Shown here: piece after piece, positions 25,832 to 34,931 of the stretch
How positions within the stretch are numbered: position 1 is the first letter of the stretch
Layout of the letters: each line of letters starts with the position of its first letter
NCBI GenBank assembly: GCA_031261965.1
Contig: JAISIP010000115.1
Coordinates: forward strand, 1 to 52,946
Length of the DNA: 52,946 bases
Direction: 5' to 3'
Origin: Victivallales bacterium
Lineage (GTDB): Bacteria > Verrucomicrobiota > Lentisphaeria > Victivallales > Victivallaceae
Translations under genes and position numbers: made by a program
Notes under the pieces: generated by a model
The model's input: the letters and a program-made list of their open reading frames with translations, nothing else
The model's database searches: none
Told to the model about the DNA's origin: nothing

Positions 25832-26494
25832 ATGAGCATTCCGATCGATTATCGGATTCGGCTCGACGGGGTGATGGATTACGCCTACCGCAACGCCGAC
25901 CCGGTCGCCACGCTTACGCTAATTGGTCAACAGGCGGCGACGGAATATATGGCAAGTACTTCAGTATTAAGTATTATGTCCGAAGGTCGCGCAACGGCGC
26001 AAGCGGCTTTGCAGGAGCGGATTCAAAAATTGGCCAACGAACATCATCTCGGGGTGGATATTGTCAAAGTGATGATTTTGGACTCCCACCCCCCGGTGGA
26101 AAAAGTCGCACCCGCTTTTCAGGATGTAATTGGCGCTTTGGAGGAAAAGGAAGCGACCGTGCTTAAGGCGAAAACTTATGCGGCGCGAACCGTTCCCGAG
26201 GCGCAAACCTCGGCGGCGCGGGTTCTTTCCGACGCGAATTCCTACCGTTATCATACGGTCACTATTGCCGAGGCGGAAGCGGGGAGATTCAAAACCCAGC
26301 TGGCTACTTATCAATTGATGCCGCGTATGTTCCGGCTCGACTCCTATCTCGACTTTTTGGAAAACGACAGCAAAGATATTAAAAAGTTCATCGTTGCTTC
26401 CGGGCTTGAAAACGAAGTTTACCAGTTGAATTTTGAGACCAAGCAGCAGCTTGATTTGATTGATGTCGATGCAAGCGCGTTAAGCGGTAATTAA
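25832..26494 (+). CDS. C-terminal part of the large HflK/SPFH-like protein (same frame, after the internal stop)
   Basis: 220 aa from ATG 25832; the frame is open from 25775 (KTDDKAKEDRNVASIAFIRM), in phase with the preceding ORF, with no ribosome site before 25832. The protein has the second half of an SPFH domain (IPIDYRIRLDGVMDYAYRNADPVATL, EYMASTSVLSIM, QKLANEHHLGVDIVKVMI) and the coiled-coil Ala/Glu-rich stretch that follows it in HflK (EEKEATVLKAKTYAARTVPEAQTSAARV). On its own it would be a soluble fragment lacking the membrane region. Its level of conservation argues that the interruption is recent or that the full-length protein is still made. Confidence 0.7.
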   Translation: MSIPIDYRIRLDGVMDYAYRNADPVATLTLIGQQAATEYMASTSVLSIMSEGRATAQAALQERIQKLANEHHLGVDIVKVMILDSHPPVEKVAPAFQDVIGALEEKEATVLKAKTYAARTVPEAQTSAARVLSDANSYRYHTVTIAEAEAGRFKTQLATYQLMPRMFRLDSYLDFLENDSKDIKKFIVASGLENEVYQLNFETKQQLDLIDVDASALSGN

Positions 26495-26533
26495 CAAATA
26501 AACGGTTTTTACATAAAGGGAGGTTTTCTAAAG

Positions 26534-27475
26534 ATGGCAGTAGGTAAATTTTTCAAACATTGGTCGCCAATCCTGTTAGGTGTGGTTGTGGCGGTTATTC
26601 TTTTGATCGCGGTTTTCTCTTATCAGTTGAATCAGACAGAAAGCGCGGTCGTCACTACTTTTGGCAGTCCTGAGGCGGTGACTGAGCCGGGGTTGCATTT
26701 CCGCTGGCCGTTTCCGTTTCAGAAGATCTACAAATTCGATCACCGCATTCGCTGTTTCGAGGGCGGAGCCGGTAAGATCGAAGAGACCATGACCAAAGAC
26801 GGTCAGAATATCTTAATTGGAATCTATGTCAATTATCGGATTAACGCGGTCGAGAGGTTTTTCCGCACGCTGGAAAATATGACCAACGCCGAAGAACGGC
26901 TCAACAGTTTGATGCGTTCCGCCAAAAATACGACGCTCGGTCAATACCAGTTCGGACAAATCATCAATACCGACCCGAAACAAATGCAGCTCAATGAGAT
27001 TCAGGACAAGATTCTTGCTCGGCTCAAAACCGACACCGCCAATTACGGAATTGAAATCATCAGCGTCGGAATCAACACCATCAACGTCCCGGAGAGGATC
27101 AGTGAAAAGGTGTTCGACCGCATGGTGGAAGACCGCAAAGCAGTAGCCGAGGGTTATCTCGCCGAAGGCGTCCGGCTGGCTTCCGACATCCGCATTAAGG
27201 CGGATCAGGAAAAAGCCGTGATGCTTGCCAAGGCGGAGGCGGAGGCGCGGGTGATTCGAGCTCAAGGCGATGCCACTGCTGCGGAGTTCTACTCGGTGTT
27301 TCAGGAGAATCCTGAGTTGGCGGAGTTTTTGCGCAAGCTTGACTCCCTGCGTCAGGTTATGCAGGGGCAGACCGTGCTGGTACTTAACACCGACGTTGCG
27401 CCGTTCGATCTTTTGAAGCCGGGGGCGGAAATCCTCGGACCGGTAAAGACGAAGACGGTCAAGAGTGGAGAATAA
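26534..27475 (+). CDS. hflC: HflC-like SPFH/band-7 protein
   Basis: 313 aa. One N-terminal helix (about 11-31), then the SPFH domain: QTESAVVTTFGSPEAVTEPGLHFRWPFPFQKIYKFDHRIR, MTKDGQNILIGIYVNYRI, and the C-terminal helix with LAKAEAEARVIRAQGDATAAEFY. It is the standard prohibitin-like architecture of HflC, which with HflK forms a cage around FtsH in the inner membrane. The ribosome site is GGGAGG ten bases upstream. It lies between two HflK-like genes and before a metal ATPase; ftsH is not in the window, so the local partner could be the transport proteins instead. Confidence 0.85.
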   Translation: MAVGKFFKHWSPILLGVVVAVILLIAVFSYQLNQTESAVVTTFGSPEAVTEPGLHFRWPFPFQKIYKFDHRIRCFEGGAGKIEETMTKDGQNILIGIYVNYRINAVERFFRTLENMTNAEERLNSLMRSAKNTTLGQYQFGQIINTDPKQMQLNEIQDKILARLKTDTANYGIEIISVGINTINVPERISEKVFDRMVEDRKAVAEGYLAEGVRLASDIRIKADQEKAVMLAKAEAEARVIRAQGDATAAEFYSVFQENPELAEFLRKLDSLRQVMQGQTVLVLNTDVAPFDLLKPGAEILGPVKTKTVKSGE

Positions 27476-27481
27476 CTCAAG

Positions 27482-28600
27482 ATGGAAGAAAGCAAAAGCG
27501 TAATCAAGGGCGAGTTCGACCGCTCCGGGCAGTATGACTCCGGGCTGAAGTCGCTGGTGCGAAGTCTGCAATGGGCGTTTATCTTCCTTTTAGTGGTCAT
27601 TGTCGGGCTTTTGGTCTACTTTGTGACGGCGGGCGGATACTTTTCGGTTGAGCCGCAACACGCGGTTATTGTTATGAAGTTCGGCAAAGTCGAACAAACT
27701 TACACCTCCGACGGTCACTGGTTTTTGCCTTACCCGGTCAACCGCTGGGTTATGGTCAGAACCAATCAGCAGTCGTTGCAAGTTGATTTTTTGCCGGCGG
27801 AAACACCGGACGGTGCTCCGCCGCAGGCATTGCAACCGGGTCGGGATTCCTATCTCATTACCGGGGATGCCAACATTATTCATTCGACCTGGCGCATGAC
27901 CTATCACGTCTCAAATCCGGCGCGATATTTCCAGTCTCTATCGACACCGGAAGATCCGGGTGCCTCTGATACTCAAGAGTTGGATGTCAACGGGTTTGCC
28001 GGAACCCGCGGTCCGCAGACGTTGTTGCGCAATCTGTTTCGCGAGGCGGTAATCAAGGTGACTTCGAGTTTGCCGGTGGATTCCATGCTGTACGGCGGCA
28101 GGGCGGCTTATTCCGATGCGGTACGCAATGAGTTTGCGCAAAAACTTCTACTGATTGATTGCGGGGTTGAGGTGGACAATGTCTCCTTAGAGCAGGTGTT
28201 CCCGCCGCTTAAGACCAAGCCGGCGTTTGACGAAGTCGCCGCCGCGTCCAATACGGTTGATTCGTTGCGCAGCAAGGCCGAGCAATATGCGGTGCAGGCG
28301 AGCAACGAGGCACTCGCGACCAAGACGGAGTTGATTTCCCGGGCAGAGACTTACAAAGAGATGGTAGTTTCGGGAACCAAGGCCGAAAGCGTCTATTTCC
28401 AAAAGATACTTGAGCAGTATAAGAAGAATCCGCGTACGGTGCTTATGACGCTTTACACCAATACGCTTGCCGAGGTGATGAATAAGCAACAAGGCAAGTA
28501 TATTCTCGGCTCTTCCGGTCCCGGGACAAAGCAGGTTCGTCTCCTGCTCAATCATGAACAGAAACGACAGGCTCCCGCCGAAGTCGCGGAGGGGAAATAA
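27482..28600 (+). CDS. hflK: HflK-like SPFH/band-7 protein
   Basis: 372 aa. Membrane helix at about 30-52 (WAFIFLLVVIVGLLVYFVTAG), then an SPFH domain (FSVEPQHAVIVMKFGKVEQTYTSDGHWFLPYPV), coiled-coil helix (NTVDSLRSKAEQYAVQASNEALATKTELISRAETYKE) and a C-terminal LMTLYTNTLAEVM segment typical of the HflK oligomerisation end. It starts seven bases after hflC and ends three bases before the metal ATPase. HflK name is by architecture; three SPFH genes in a row are unusual for HflKC, which is normally a pair. Confidence 0.8.
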   Translation: MEESKSVIKGEFDRSGQYDSGLKSLVRSLQWAFIFLLVVIVGLLVYFVTAGGYFSVEPQHAVIVMKFGKVEQTYTSDGHWFLPYPVNRWVMVRTNQQSLQVDFLPAETPDGAPPQALQPGRDSYLITGDANIIHSTWRMTYHVSNPARYFQSLSTPEDPGASDTQELDVNGFAGTRGPQTLLRNLFREAVIKVTSSLPVDSMLYGGRAAYSDAVRNEFAQKLLLIDCGVEVDNVSLEQVFPPLKTKPAFDEVAAASNTVDSLRSKAEQYAVQASNEALATKTELISRAETYKEMVVSGTKAESVYFQKILEQYKKNPRTVLMTLYTNTLAEVMNKQQGKYILGSSGPGTKQVRLLLNHEQKRQAPAEVAEGK

Positions 28601-28602
28601 TC

Positions 28603-30624
28603 ATGGCTGAAATTGTGAAAAAAGGACATAAAAACGCTGAAAATTGCACTTGTGAGCACGAAGGGCACACACACGAGCATGAATCTAAAGGCTATTGCCC
28701 GTGCGGACACGATGCGGTCGAGGGCGGAGTAGGTCACGACCGCGCCATGGGGAGAATCGGTTTTGCTATTCTTGGCGGTCTGCTGACGATAAACTCGTTC
28801 GTTTTAGAGTATTTCCTGCCGGGGCAGGAGTTCGCCGCAAAGATGAGTGCGTTGTTTGGTGCGTTCGTTTTGGCTCTTCCGATTATCGTAACGGCGATCA
28901 AGGATTTGGTGAACGGCAAGGTCTATATGAATGAACTTGTCGCGTTGGCGATTCTTGCGGCGTTGGCGAGCGGAGATTTTCAGACGGCGGGAATCATCGC
29001 GTTCTTCCTGTTGCTGACGATTATCATTGAAACGCGTACTGCCAGCGGCGCGCAACGTTCGATCGAGGAGTTGATCAAACTTACTCCCAATACGGCGCGT
29101 CGGCTTGAGGGAGAGAATAACTCTGAAGTTGAAGTGCAGGTTTCGGAGCTGAAGATAGGCGACCGCATTCGGGTGCGACCGGGCGAAAATTTCCCGGTGG
29201 ACGCTAAGATTATCGCCGGGGAAAGTACCGTAAACCAGGCGTCGATCACCGGCGAATCGCTCCCGGTTGACAAAAGTGTTTGCGACGATGTCTTTGCCGG
29301 GACGCAAAATCTGACCGGGTTGGTAGATCTTGAAGTCACCAAGGTCGGCGAAGACACCACGCTGGGCAAAGTCAAAGATATGATTCTTCAGGCGGAACAG
29401 AGTCGTACCCCGGTGGTTCGGATCATAGACCGTTATGCCGGGTATTACACTCCGACGGTACTGATGCTGGCGTTGATTACCTGGTATTTTTCAAAGGGCG
29501 ATATGAATCGGGTGATCACTCTTATGGTGATTTCGTGTCCTTGCGCGGTAGTGCTTGCCACCCCGACTGCGGTAGTGGCGGCGGTGGCGGCGGCAGCGCG
29601 TCTCGGGATCTTTATCAAAAACGTCGCTCACCTTGAGTTGGCGAGCAAAATCACGGCGTTCGTCTTTGACAAAACCGGAACTTTGACCGATGGTTTGTTG
29701 TCGGTGGTGAAGCTCAATCCGTTTGGCGATGTCACTCCGGCGGAGTTGCTCAAAGTCGCGGCGTCGGCGGAGCAGTACAGCAACCACCCGACTGCGGTGG
29801 CGTTGCAGAAACTTGCCGGCGAAGCGACGCTCCAGCTGGATTGCGCGAGCGATTTTCAGGAGACTCCCGGCAAAGGTGTCACTGCGAAAATCAACAAAAA
29901 AATCTGCATGGTGGGTCGGGCGAACTGGCTTGCCGAGCAAGGGGTGAAACTCCCGGAGAAACACGACGAGGACACCGAAGGCATGAGTGTAATGTATGTG
30001 GTCAACGACGGTAAAATGCTCGGCTGGATCGGTCTAAAGGATAAGCTCCGCCGTGAATCCCCGGCGATGATCGCGGATTTGCGTCGGCTCGGTGTGCGTT
30101 TTGTCGCAATGGTGACCGGGGACCGCAAATCGGTGGCGGAGTCGGTGGCGGCGCAAGTCCAAATTGATGAATTCAAGAGCGAATGCCTGCCGGAGGGCAA
30201 GGTGGAGTTTGTCGAACGGGTCAAACAGACCGCCCGTGTGGCGGTGGTTGGCGACGGGGTGAACGATGCTCCGGCACTGGCGGCGGGGGATCTTGGCATC
30301 GCGATGGGGGCGATCGGTAGCGACGTGGCGATCAACAGTGCGTCAATTGCCCTGATGACCAATGATTTGCGCCGTATTCCCATGTTGGTGTTTCTCTCGC
30401 GCAAATCGCGAATGGTGATCAATCAAAACCTCGCGTTTGGCATGCTGTTTGTCTTTGGCGGCATTTTGCTCTCGGTCTTTGGTTGGATGACTCCGATTTG
30501 GGCGGCGGTGCTGCATGCAGGCAGCACGTTGATTATTATTTTCAACAGTGCACGCCTGGTGCGTACCGGGGAGGAGCTTACGCTCGAGGAGCAGGCTCAA
30601 AATCAAGACCGGACCGAAGAGTAA
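28603..30624 (+). CDS. P1B-type heavy-metal translocating ATPase
   Basis: 673 aa. The N-terminus has a His/Cys-rich tract (HEGHTHEHESKGYCPCGHD) instead of an HMA domain, probably a metal-binding tail. TGES actuator motif; CPC at 312-314 in the membrane (VISCPCAVVLATP); phosphorylation Asp356 in DKTGTLTDG; HP dipeptide in SNHPTAVALQ; hinge GDGVNDAPALAAGD. The final membrane segment ends HAGSTLIIIFNSARLVR, resembling HEGST of P1B-4 and D-containing ends of ZntA but matching neither exactly, so the ion (Zn, Cd, Co or Pb) is open. GAGGGG before the ATG, three bases after hflK. Role: export or maturation of metals across the inner membrane. Confidence 0.9.
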   Translation: MAEIVKKGHKNAENCTCEHEGHTHEHESKGYCPCGHDAVEGGVGHDRAMGRIGFAILGGLLTINSFVLEYFLPGQEFAAKMSALFGAFVLALPIIVTAIKDLVNGKVYMNELVALAILAALASGDFQTAGIIAFFLLLTIIIETRTASGAQRSIEELIKLTPNTARRLEGENNSEVEVQVSELKIGDRIRVRPGENFPVDAKIIAGESTVNQASITGESLPVDKSVCDDVFAGTQNLTGLVDLEVTKVGEDTTLGKVKDMILQAEQSRTPVVRIIDRYAGYYTPTVLMLALITWYFSKGDMNRVITLMVISCPCAVVLATPTAVVAAVAAAARLGIFIKNVAHLELASKITAFVFDKTGTLTDGLLSVVKLNPFGDVTPAELLKVAASAEQYSNHPTAVALQKLAGEATLQLDCASDFQETPGKGVTAKINKKICMVGRANWLAEQGVKLPEKHDEDTEGMSVMYVVNDGKMLGWIGLKDKLRRESPAMIADLRRLGVRFVAMVTGDRKSVAESVAAQVQIDEFKSECLPEGKVEFVERVKQTARVAVVGDGVNDAPALAAGDLGIAMGAIGSDVAINSASIALMTNDLRRIPMLVFLSRKSRMVINQNLAFGMLFVFGGILLSVFGWMTPIWAAVLHAGSTLIIIFNSARLVRTGEELTLEEQAQNQDRTEE

Positions 30625-30652
30625 AACCCATTATTTGAGGAATTAGTATACA

Positions 30653-31831
30653 ATGGCTGAACAGCGTGAATCAATCGCAAGAGCCGTAGGGCTCACCAAG
30701 GTGTTCCGGGATTTCTGGGGACGACCGAAGGCAAAAGCGGTGAACGATATATCTTTCACTATCGAACCCGGCGAAGTTATCGGTTTACTCGGACCGAACG
30801 GTTCGGGTAAATCGACTACGGTAAAGATGCTTTTGGGGTTGCTTTACCCCACGGGCGGAATTTTGAATGTTTTGGGTCGTTCTCCCCGGGCGGTCGAGAC
30901 TAAGCGGGAGATCGGCTATCTGCCTGAGGAGTCCTATCTTTACAAGTATCTGACCGCCGAAGAGACGCTTGATTTCTTCGGTTCACTCTTTAATCTTTCG
31001 CGGGCGGATCGCAAGATGCGTATTGAGCAGTTGCTTGATATGGTCGGCATGGCACATGCCCGCCGTCGCCGGGTCGGTGAGTTCTCAAAAGGAATGGCAC
31101 GCCGAATCGGGTTGGCGCAGGCAATGATCAACGACCCGGAGTTTCTGATTCTCGACGAGCCGACCTCCGGGCTTGACCCTTTGGGGTGCAAAGAGGTAAA
31201 AGATCTGATTCTCGCGCTGAAACGACGGGGCAAAACCGTATTGATTACGAGCCATTTACTTAGCGATATTGAGGATGTTTGTGATCGGGTCATCATACTT
31301 TACGGCGGCAAAATCCGGGCGATGGGCGAATTAAATACGCTCTTGACTGTGTCTAACGAAAACCGTATTGTGACCCCGGAGTTGCCTCCGGCAGCGATGA
31401 ATGCGGTTCTGAAAATTTTGCGGGAAAATCTTAAAGGCGAAGAGTTTTTGGTGGATCATCCGCGCCGGACGCTTGAAGAGTTTTTCCTCGACGTGGTGAT
31501 GAAAGCGAAGTCCGACAAAGTCGAAACCGCCGGAGTTTCCGGCGGCGGCAAGATCGCCGACTATCTGTCGCAGGGAGATGAGAAATCGGCGGTGCTTGAG
31601 TCGCTGGTGGGAGAAACGGCGAAATCAAAACCGATTACCGCCGAGCCGGAGAAATCGGTCGATATCCATCACGCGGCGGAGGCGGTATCCGATAAATTGG
31701 AACATCTGATTAGCGAACCGACCTTGCCGGACACCGAGCCGGATGAATCGGAAGAGTCAAACGCGAACTCCGATGCTAAGCTCAAAGAAGTTGACGATCG
31801 GCTCAACGATATTTTGGGAAATCGTAAATGA
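30653..31831 (+). CDS. ABC transporter ATP-binding protein (CcmA/NatA class) with C-terminal extension
   Basis: 392 aa. Walker A GPNGSGKST, signature variant EFSKGMARRIGLAQ, Walker B EFLILDEPTSGLDP, H-loop LITSHLL. The ATPase core ends near residue 235; the remaining 155 residues are an acidic, low-complexity extension (EPDESEESNANSD). This class drives export of lipids, polysaccharide or antibiotics with a two-component permease. It overlaps the permease start (ATGA). The long extension may contact the permease or SPFH proteins. Confidence 0.9.
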   Translation: MAEQRESIARAVGLTKVFRDFWGRPKAKAVNDISFTIEPGEVIGLLGPNGSGKSTTVKMLLGLLYPTGGILNVLGRSPRAVETKREIGYLPEESYLYKYLTAEETLDFFGSLFNLSRADRKMRIEQLLDMVGMAHARRRRVGEFSKGMARRIGLAQAMINDPEFLILDEPTSGLDPLGCKEVKDLILALKRRGKTVLITSHLLSDIEDVCDRVIILYGGKIRAMGELNTLLTVSNENRIVTPELPPAAMNAVLKILRENLKGEEFLVDHPRRTLEEFFLDVVMKAKSDKVETAGVSGGGKIADYLSQGDEKSAVLESLVGETAKSKPITAEPEKSVDIHHAAEAVSDKLEHLISEPTLPDTEPDESEESNANSDAKLKEVDDRLNDILGNRK

Positions 31832-33264
31832 ACTCATTTTGGGCGATTGTAAAACTGACCTTTCGCAATGCGTTCAGGTCACACATCTTTCAGTTGCTGC
31901 TGTTGTTGCTGCTCCTATCGGTGATTATCATCCCGAGTACGGTCTCAGGCGACGGCACGGCAGGGGGGTTTATCCGGGTGTCGTTGCTGTACAGCCTCTC
32001 CACAGTCGGGTCGATTTTGGCGTTGTCATCAATCTGGCTGGGTTGCCACGCCATGACGCAGGACATCGACAATTATCAGTTGCATATGGTTGTAACCAAG
32101 CCGATTTCAAGAATCAGAATCTGGTTGGCGAAGTGGATGGGAATTTATCTGGTTCATCTGATTTTGCTTTTGGTTGCTTCCGGAGCGATCTATTTTATTA
32201 TTCTTTACAAGTACAATCAGCAGGATTTCCCTCCGGCGGAGCGTGAAAAAATCCGCAATGAGGTTATGGTCGGACGGCGGGGATTTTGGCCTAAACGGGT
32301 TGAATTGGACAAAGAGAGTCAAAATTTAGTCAAAGCGAAGATTGAGCGGTTGCGTTCTCGCGGGCAAGACGTTGATACTTCGCCGTCCGCGCAAGACAAG
32401 ATGCTCAAAGAGGCGCGTATAGAAATTCTCAGCCGGGAGTCGGAGTTGGAATACAATGTTCCCAAGGAGTTTGAATTTACCGGTCTGCCGACTGATTTGG
32501 ATAAACCGCTGTTTTTGCGTTACCGCCCGTATGTCGGAAAAATCGCGACCGAGGGTCAGCGTATGACGCGCTCGCTGTGGGTCGTGGCCATTCCGAAAAT
32601 CGCCGAAAAATCTCCGGCGGCCAAGGCTGCTGAAGCGAATGCCCCCCAAGAGCGTTATGCTTATACAACGCAGGCGTTGTCGGAGTACCCCGAGCAAGTT
32701 ATGTCGGGTGAATTTCACGAAAAAATTCTACCGGCGAGCTGGAAAGTCATCGCGCCGGACGGCACAGTTAAATTGGGTTATTTTAATTTCGACGATATGC
32801 GTGAAAAACAGTATTTTCAGCCGGGTGACGGCCCGCAGTTGCTGATCGAAGTCACCGGCTTTTTTGAGAACTATTTGCGTTCGGTGGCGGTAGTGGCACT
32901 GGAACTTTTGATCCTTTGCGGATTAGGGTGTGCATTCGGCGGCATTTTGACGTTGCCGACAGCGATTTTTGTGGCGATTTCGTATATGCTTTTTGGCAGT
33001 GTTGCGGTTTATATGACCAGCCAGGAGTATCTTGCCGGAGTTTCCGACCATATCGGGCAATTGATTGCAAAGTTGTTGCTTTGGATAGTCATTCCGTTGC
33101 AGGCGTTTGAGGTTTCCGGTCTGGTGGCAAACGGCGAAGTCGTGGAATTCAGTTATTTTTGGGCGTTGTTCAAGAGTTTTTTCATCTACCGTGCATTGCC
33201 GTTGTTCTTGCTCGGAATGATTTTATACCGACGACGGGAATTGGGATTGGTGATACGCAAATGA
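31828..33264 (+). CDS. ABC-2-type transporter permease
   Basis: 478 aa. Two N-terminal helix groups (SHIFQLLLLLLLLSVIIIPS; GSILALSSIWLGCHAMTQDI; VHLILLLVASGAIYFIILY), a large extracytoplasmic domain (about 135-345), and C-terminal helices (VVALELLILCGLGCAFGGILTLP, FVAISYMLFGSVAVYM, LLLWIVIPLQAFEVSGLV). This fits an ABC-2 permease with an inserted periplasmic domain. Partner of the ATPase before it (ATGA overlap) and of the 532-aa protein after it (ATGA overlap). Confidence 0.85.
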   Translation: MNSFWAIVKLTFRNAFRSHIFQLLLLLLLLSVIIIPSTVSGDGTAGGFIRVSLLYSLSTVGSILALSSIWLGCHAMTQDIDNYQLHMVVTKPISRIRIWLAKWMGIYLVHLILLLVASGAIYFIILYKYNQQDFPPAEREKIRNEVMVGRRGFWPKRVELDKESQNLVKAKIERLRSRGQDVDTSPSAQDKMLKEARIEILSRESELEYNVPKEFEFTGLPTDLDKPLFLRYRPYVGKIATEGQRMTRSLWVVAIPKIAEKSPAAKAAEANAPQERYAYTTQALSEYPEQVMSGEFHEKILPASWKVIAPDGTVKLGYFNFDDMREKQYFQPGDGPQLLIEVTGFFENYLRSVAVVALELLILCGLGCAFGGILTLPTAIFVAISYMLFGSVAVYMTSQEYLAGVSDHIGQLIAKLLLWIVIPLQAFEVSGLVANGEVVEFSYFWALFKSFFIYRALPLFLLGMILYRRRELGLVIRK

Positions 33265-34859
33265 GTAAATTCAGAACACTTGTTATGTATCTTAGGTTGA
33301 TCTTTGTCAGCTTGGTGTTGCTTTTTGGAGTAAGCGAAGTGGAGCGAAAACTCGACGGCGCGGTGGCGGAACACAACTTGCGCTTCACCGGGCAGATCAA
33401 AAACGCTCCGCCGTTAGTGACGTTTACGACCGTGGCGCTTGGCAGTTTTCGCGGCTTGGTCGCCGATTTACTGTGGCTTCGCACCGGTTCGCTGCAAGAG
33501 AAGGGCAGCTATTTTGAGATGGTGCAGTTGGCGCGTTGGATCACTGATTTGCAGCCGACATTTTCGGGTGCGACCGCCTACTTGGCGTGGAACATGGCGT
33601 ACAATATTTCGGTTACTTGTTCGAGTTTCGAGGACAGATGGCGTTGGGTCAACGAGGGGATCAAGCTGATTCGCGATCAGGCGATCGAGTATAACCCCGA
33701 AGATCCGATTTTGTACAAAGAGCTGGCGTGGATTTTTCAACATAAGCTCGGCAATATCTTGGACGATGCCAACTTGTACTACAAAAATCGGCTTGCGGTT
33801 CAACTAACCAGTGTGGTCGGTTCCAAGCCGGACTGGGAAGGCATGGCATCAGCCCCGGTGGGCGAACGCGAATTTCTAAAAGCTTATCCAGAAGACAGCA
33901 GAATTTGGAAAGCGGCTAAAGCGGCGGGTTACGAAAATTACGCGGCACTGTATACCGCGTTCAAAGCCACCGAACCGGCGGTGTTGCCCCAGAGTTTTTT
34001 GAATCGCATTGCGGACGATGCGGAATTGACCAAAAAACTCACCGATTATTTCCGTGCCGAATATTTGCGCGAAAAACTAAAACTTGACTCCAAAGTCATC
34101 GTTGAAATCGACAAAGAATACGGCAAATTGGATTGGCGCGTGCCGGAGTCTCAGGCGATTTATTGGGCGACTATGGGGATTAAACGCACACCGAGTCACG
34201 AAGACATCAATTGCGACCGTATCATCACCCAGTCGCTTTATGAGGCATTTCGCAGCGGGCGGATTTTGATGGTTGACGAAAAATCGTTTGAGACGATCAC
34301 TTTGGTTCCCAACATTCAGCTGGTTGACTCGGTGTTTGACCGTTACAAAAAAGTGCAGGAAATTTACGATAAGGATCGTGATTTTTCCAGTTTCCGTAGT
34401 GCTCGGATCAACTTTATCAAAGAGGCGGTGGCGATATTGTGGAATTACGGCAGTTTCAGCAAGGCGGCGGAGTATTACAAGAAACTCCAGACCGAAGAGC
34501 CGGGTATACATAAATTATCGCTTGAAGCGTTTGTTATGCAACAGTGGGCGGAAGAAGTTCGCGATGCGACGGTGAAAAAGGCCAGCGAAATCGTCTCCGG
34601 GTTGATTATGCGCAGTTTGTTTTATCTGGTCTACAACGACCACGATGCGGCGGTGGCAAATGAGCGTATGGCGCGTTATGTTTACGCCAAATATCAGCGA
34701 GAGATGGGAGATCAGGCTCGTACCACGTTGCCCCCCTACAGTGAGATGAAAAAAGCGATGGTTGAGAATTTAAGCAAAACTCTCAACCCGGTTATGGCTG
34801 AGATTCTCAAACAGAGGGTTAAAGAAGATCAGGCGCTCGGAGCAGCAAAGGCGCAATAA
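33261..34859 (+). CDS. Conserved-looking hypothetical membrane-anchored protein, 532 aa
   Basis: Start at ATG 33261 by overlap with the permease stop (ATGA). One N-terminal membrane anchor (YLRLIFVSLVLLFGVSE, about 9-25), then a mostly helical extracytoplasmic region with Trp-rich repeats reminiscent of TPR-like helical pairs (WLRTGSLQEKGSYFEMVQLARWITDLQP; AWNMAYNISV; YNPEDPILYKELAWIFQHK). I do not recognise a catalytic motif or named domain. Its tight coupling to the ABC permease suggests an accessory subunit in the periplasm, perhaps for substrate capture or delivery. Confidence 0.7.
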   Translation: MSKFRTLVMYLRLIFVSLVLLFGVSEVERKLDGAVAEHNLRFTGQIKNAPPLVTFTTVALGSFRGLVADLLWLRTGSLQEKGSYFEMVQLARWITDLQPTFSGATAYLAWNMAYNISVTCSSFEDRWRWVNEGIKLIRDQAIEYNPEDPILYKELAWIFQHKLGNILDDANLYYKNRLAVQLTSVVGSKPDWEGMASAPVGEREFLKAYPEDSRIWKAAKAAGYENYAALYTAFKATEPAVLPQSFLNRIADDAELTKKLTDYFRAEYLREKLKLDSKVIVEIDKEYGKLDWRVPESQAIYWATMGIKRTPSHEDINCDRIITQSLYEAFRSGRILMVDEKSFETITLVPNIQLVDSVFDRYKKVQEIYDKDRDFSSFRSARINFIKEAVAILWNYGSFSKAAEYYKKLQTEEPGIHKLSLEAFVMQQWAEEVRDATVKKASEIVSGLIMRSLFYLVYNDHDAAVANERMARYVYAKYQREMGDQARTTLPPYSEMKKAMVENLSKTLNPVMAEILKQRVKEDQALGAAKAQ

Positions 34860-34931
34860 AACGCAAATAGGCTTCGCAGACGGTTGGAATGATGAATTGA
34901 ATCGCCCATGTTGGGCAAGTGAGGGAACACA

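Noticed and set aside
24491-26494. Programmed frameshift between the two SPFH ORFs
   Set aside because: The two parts are in the same frame; only a stop codon separates them.
26813-27571. Minus-strand ORF of 252 aa opposite hflC
   Set aside because: It is a shadow of a codon-biased real gene with clear SPFH motifs.
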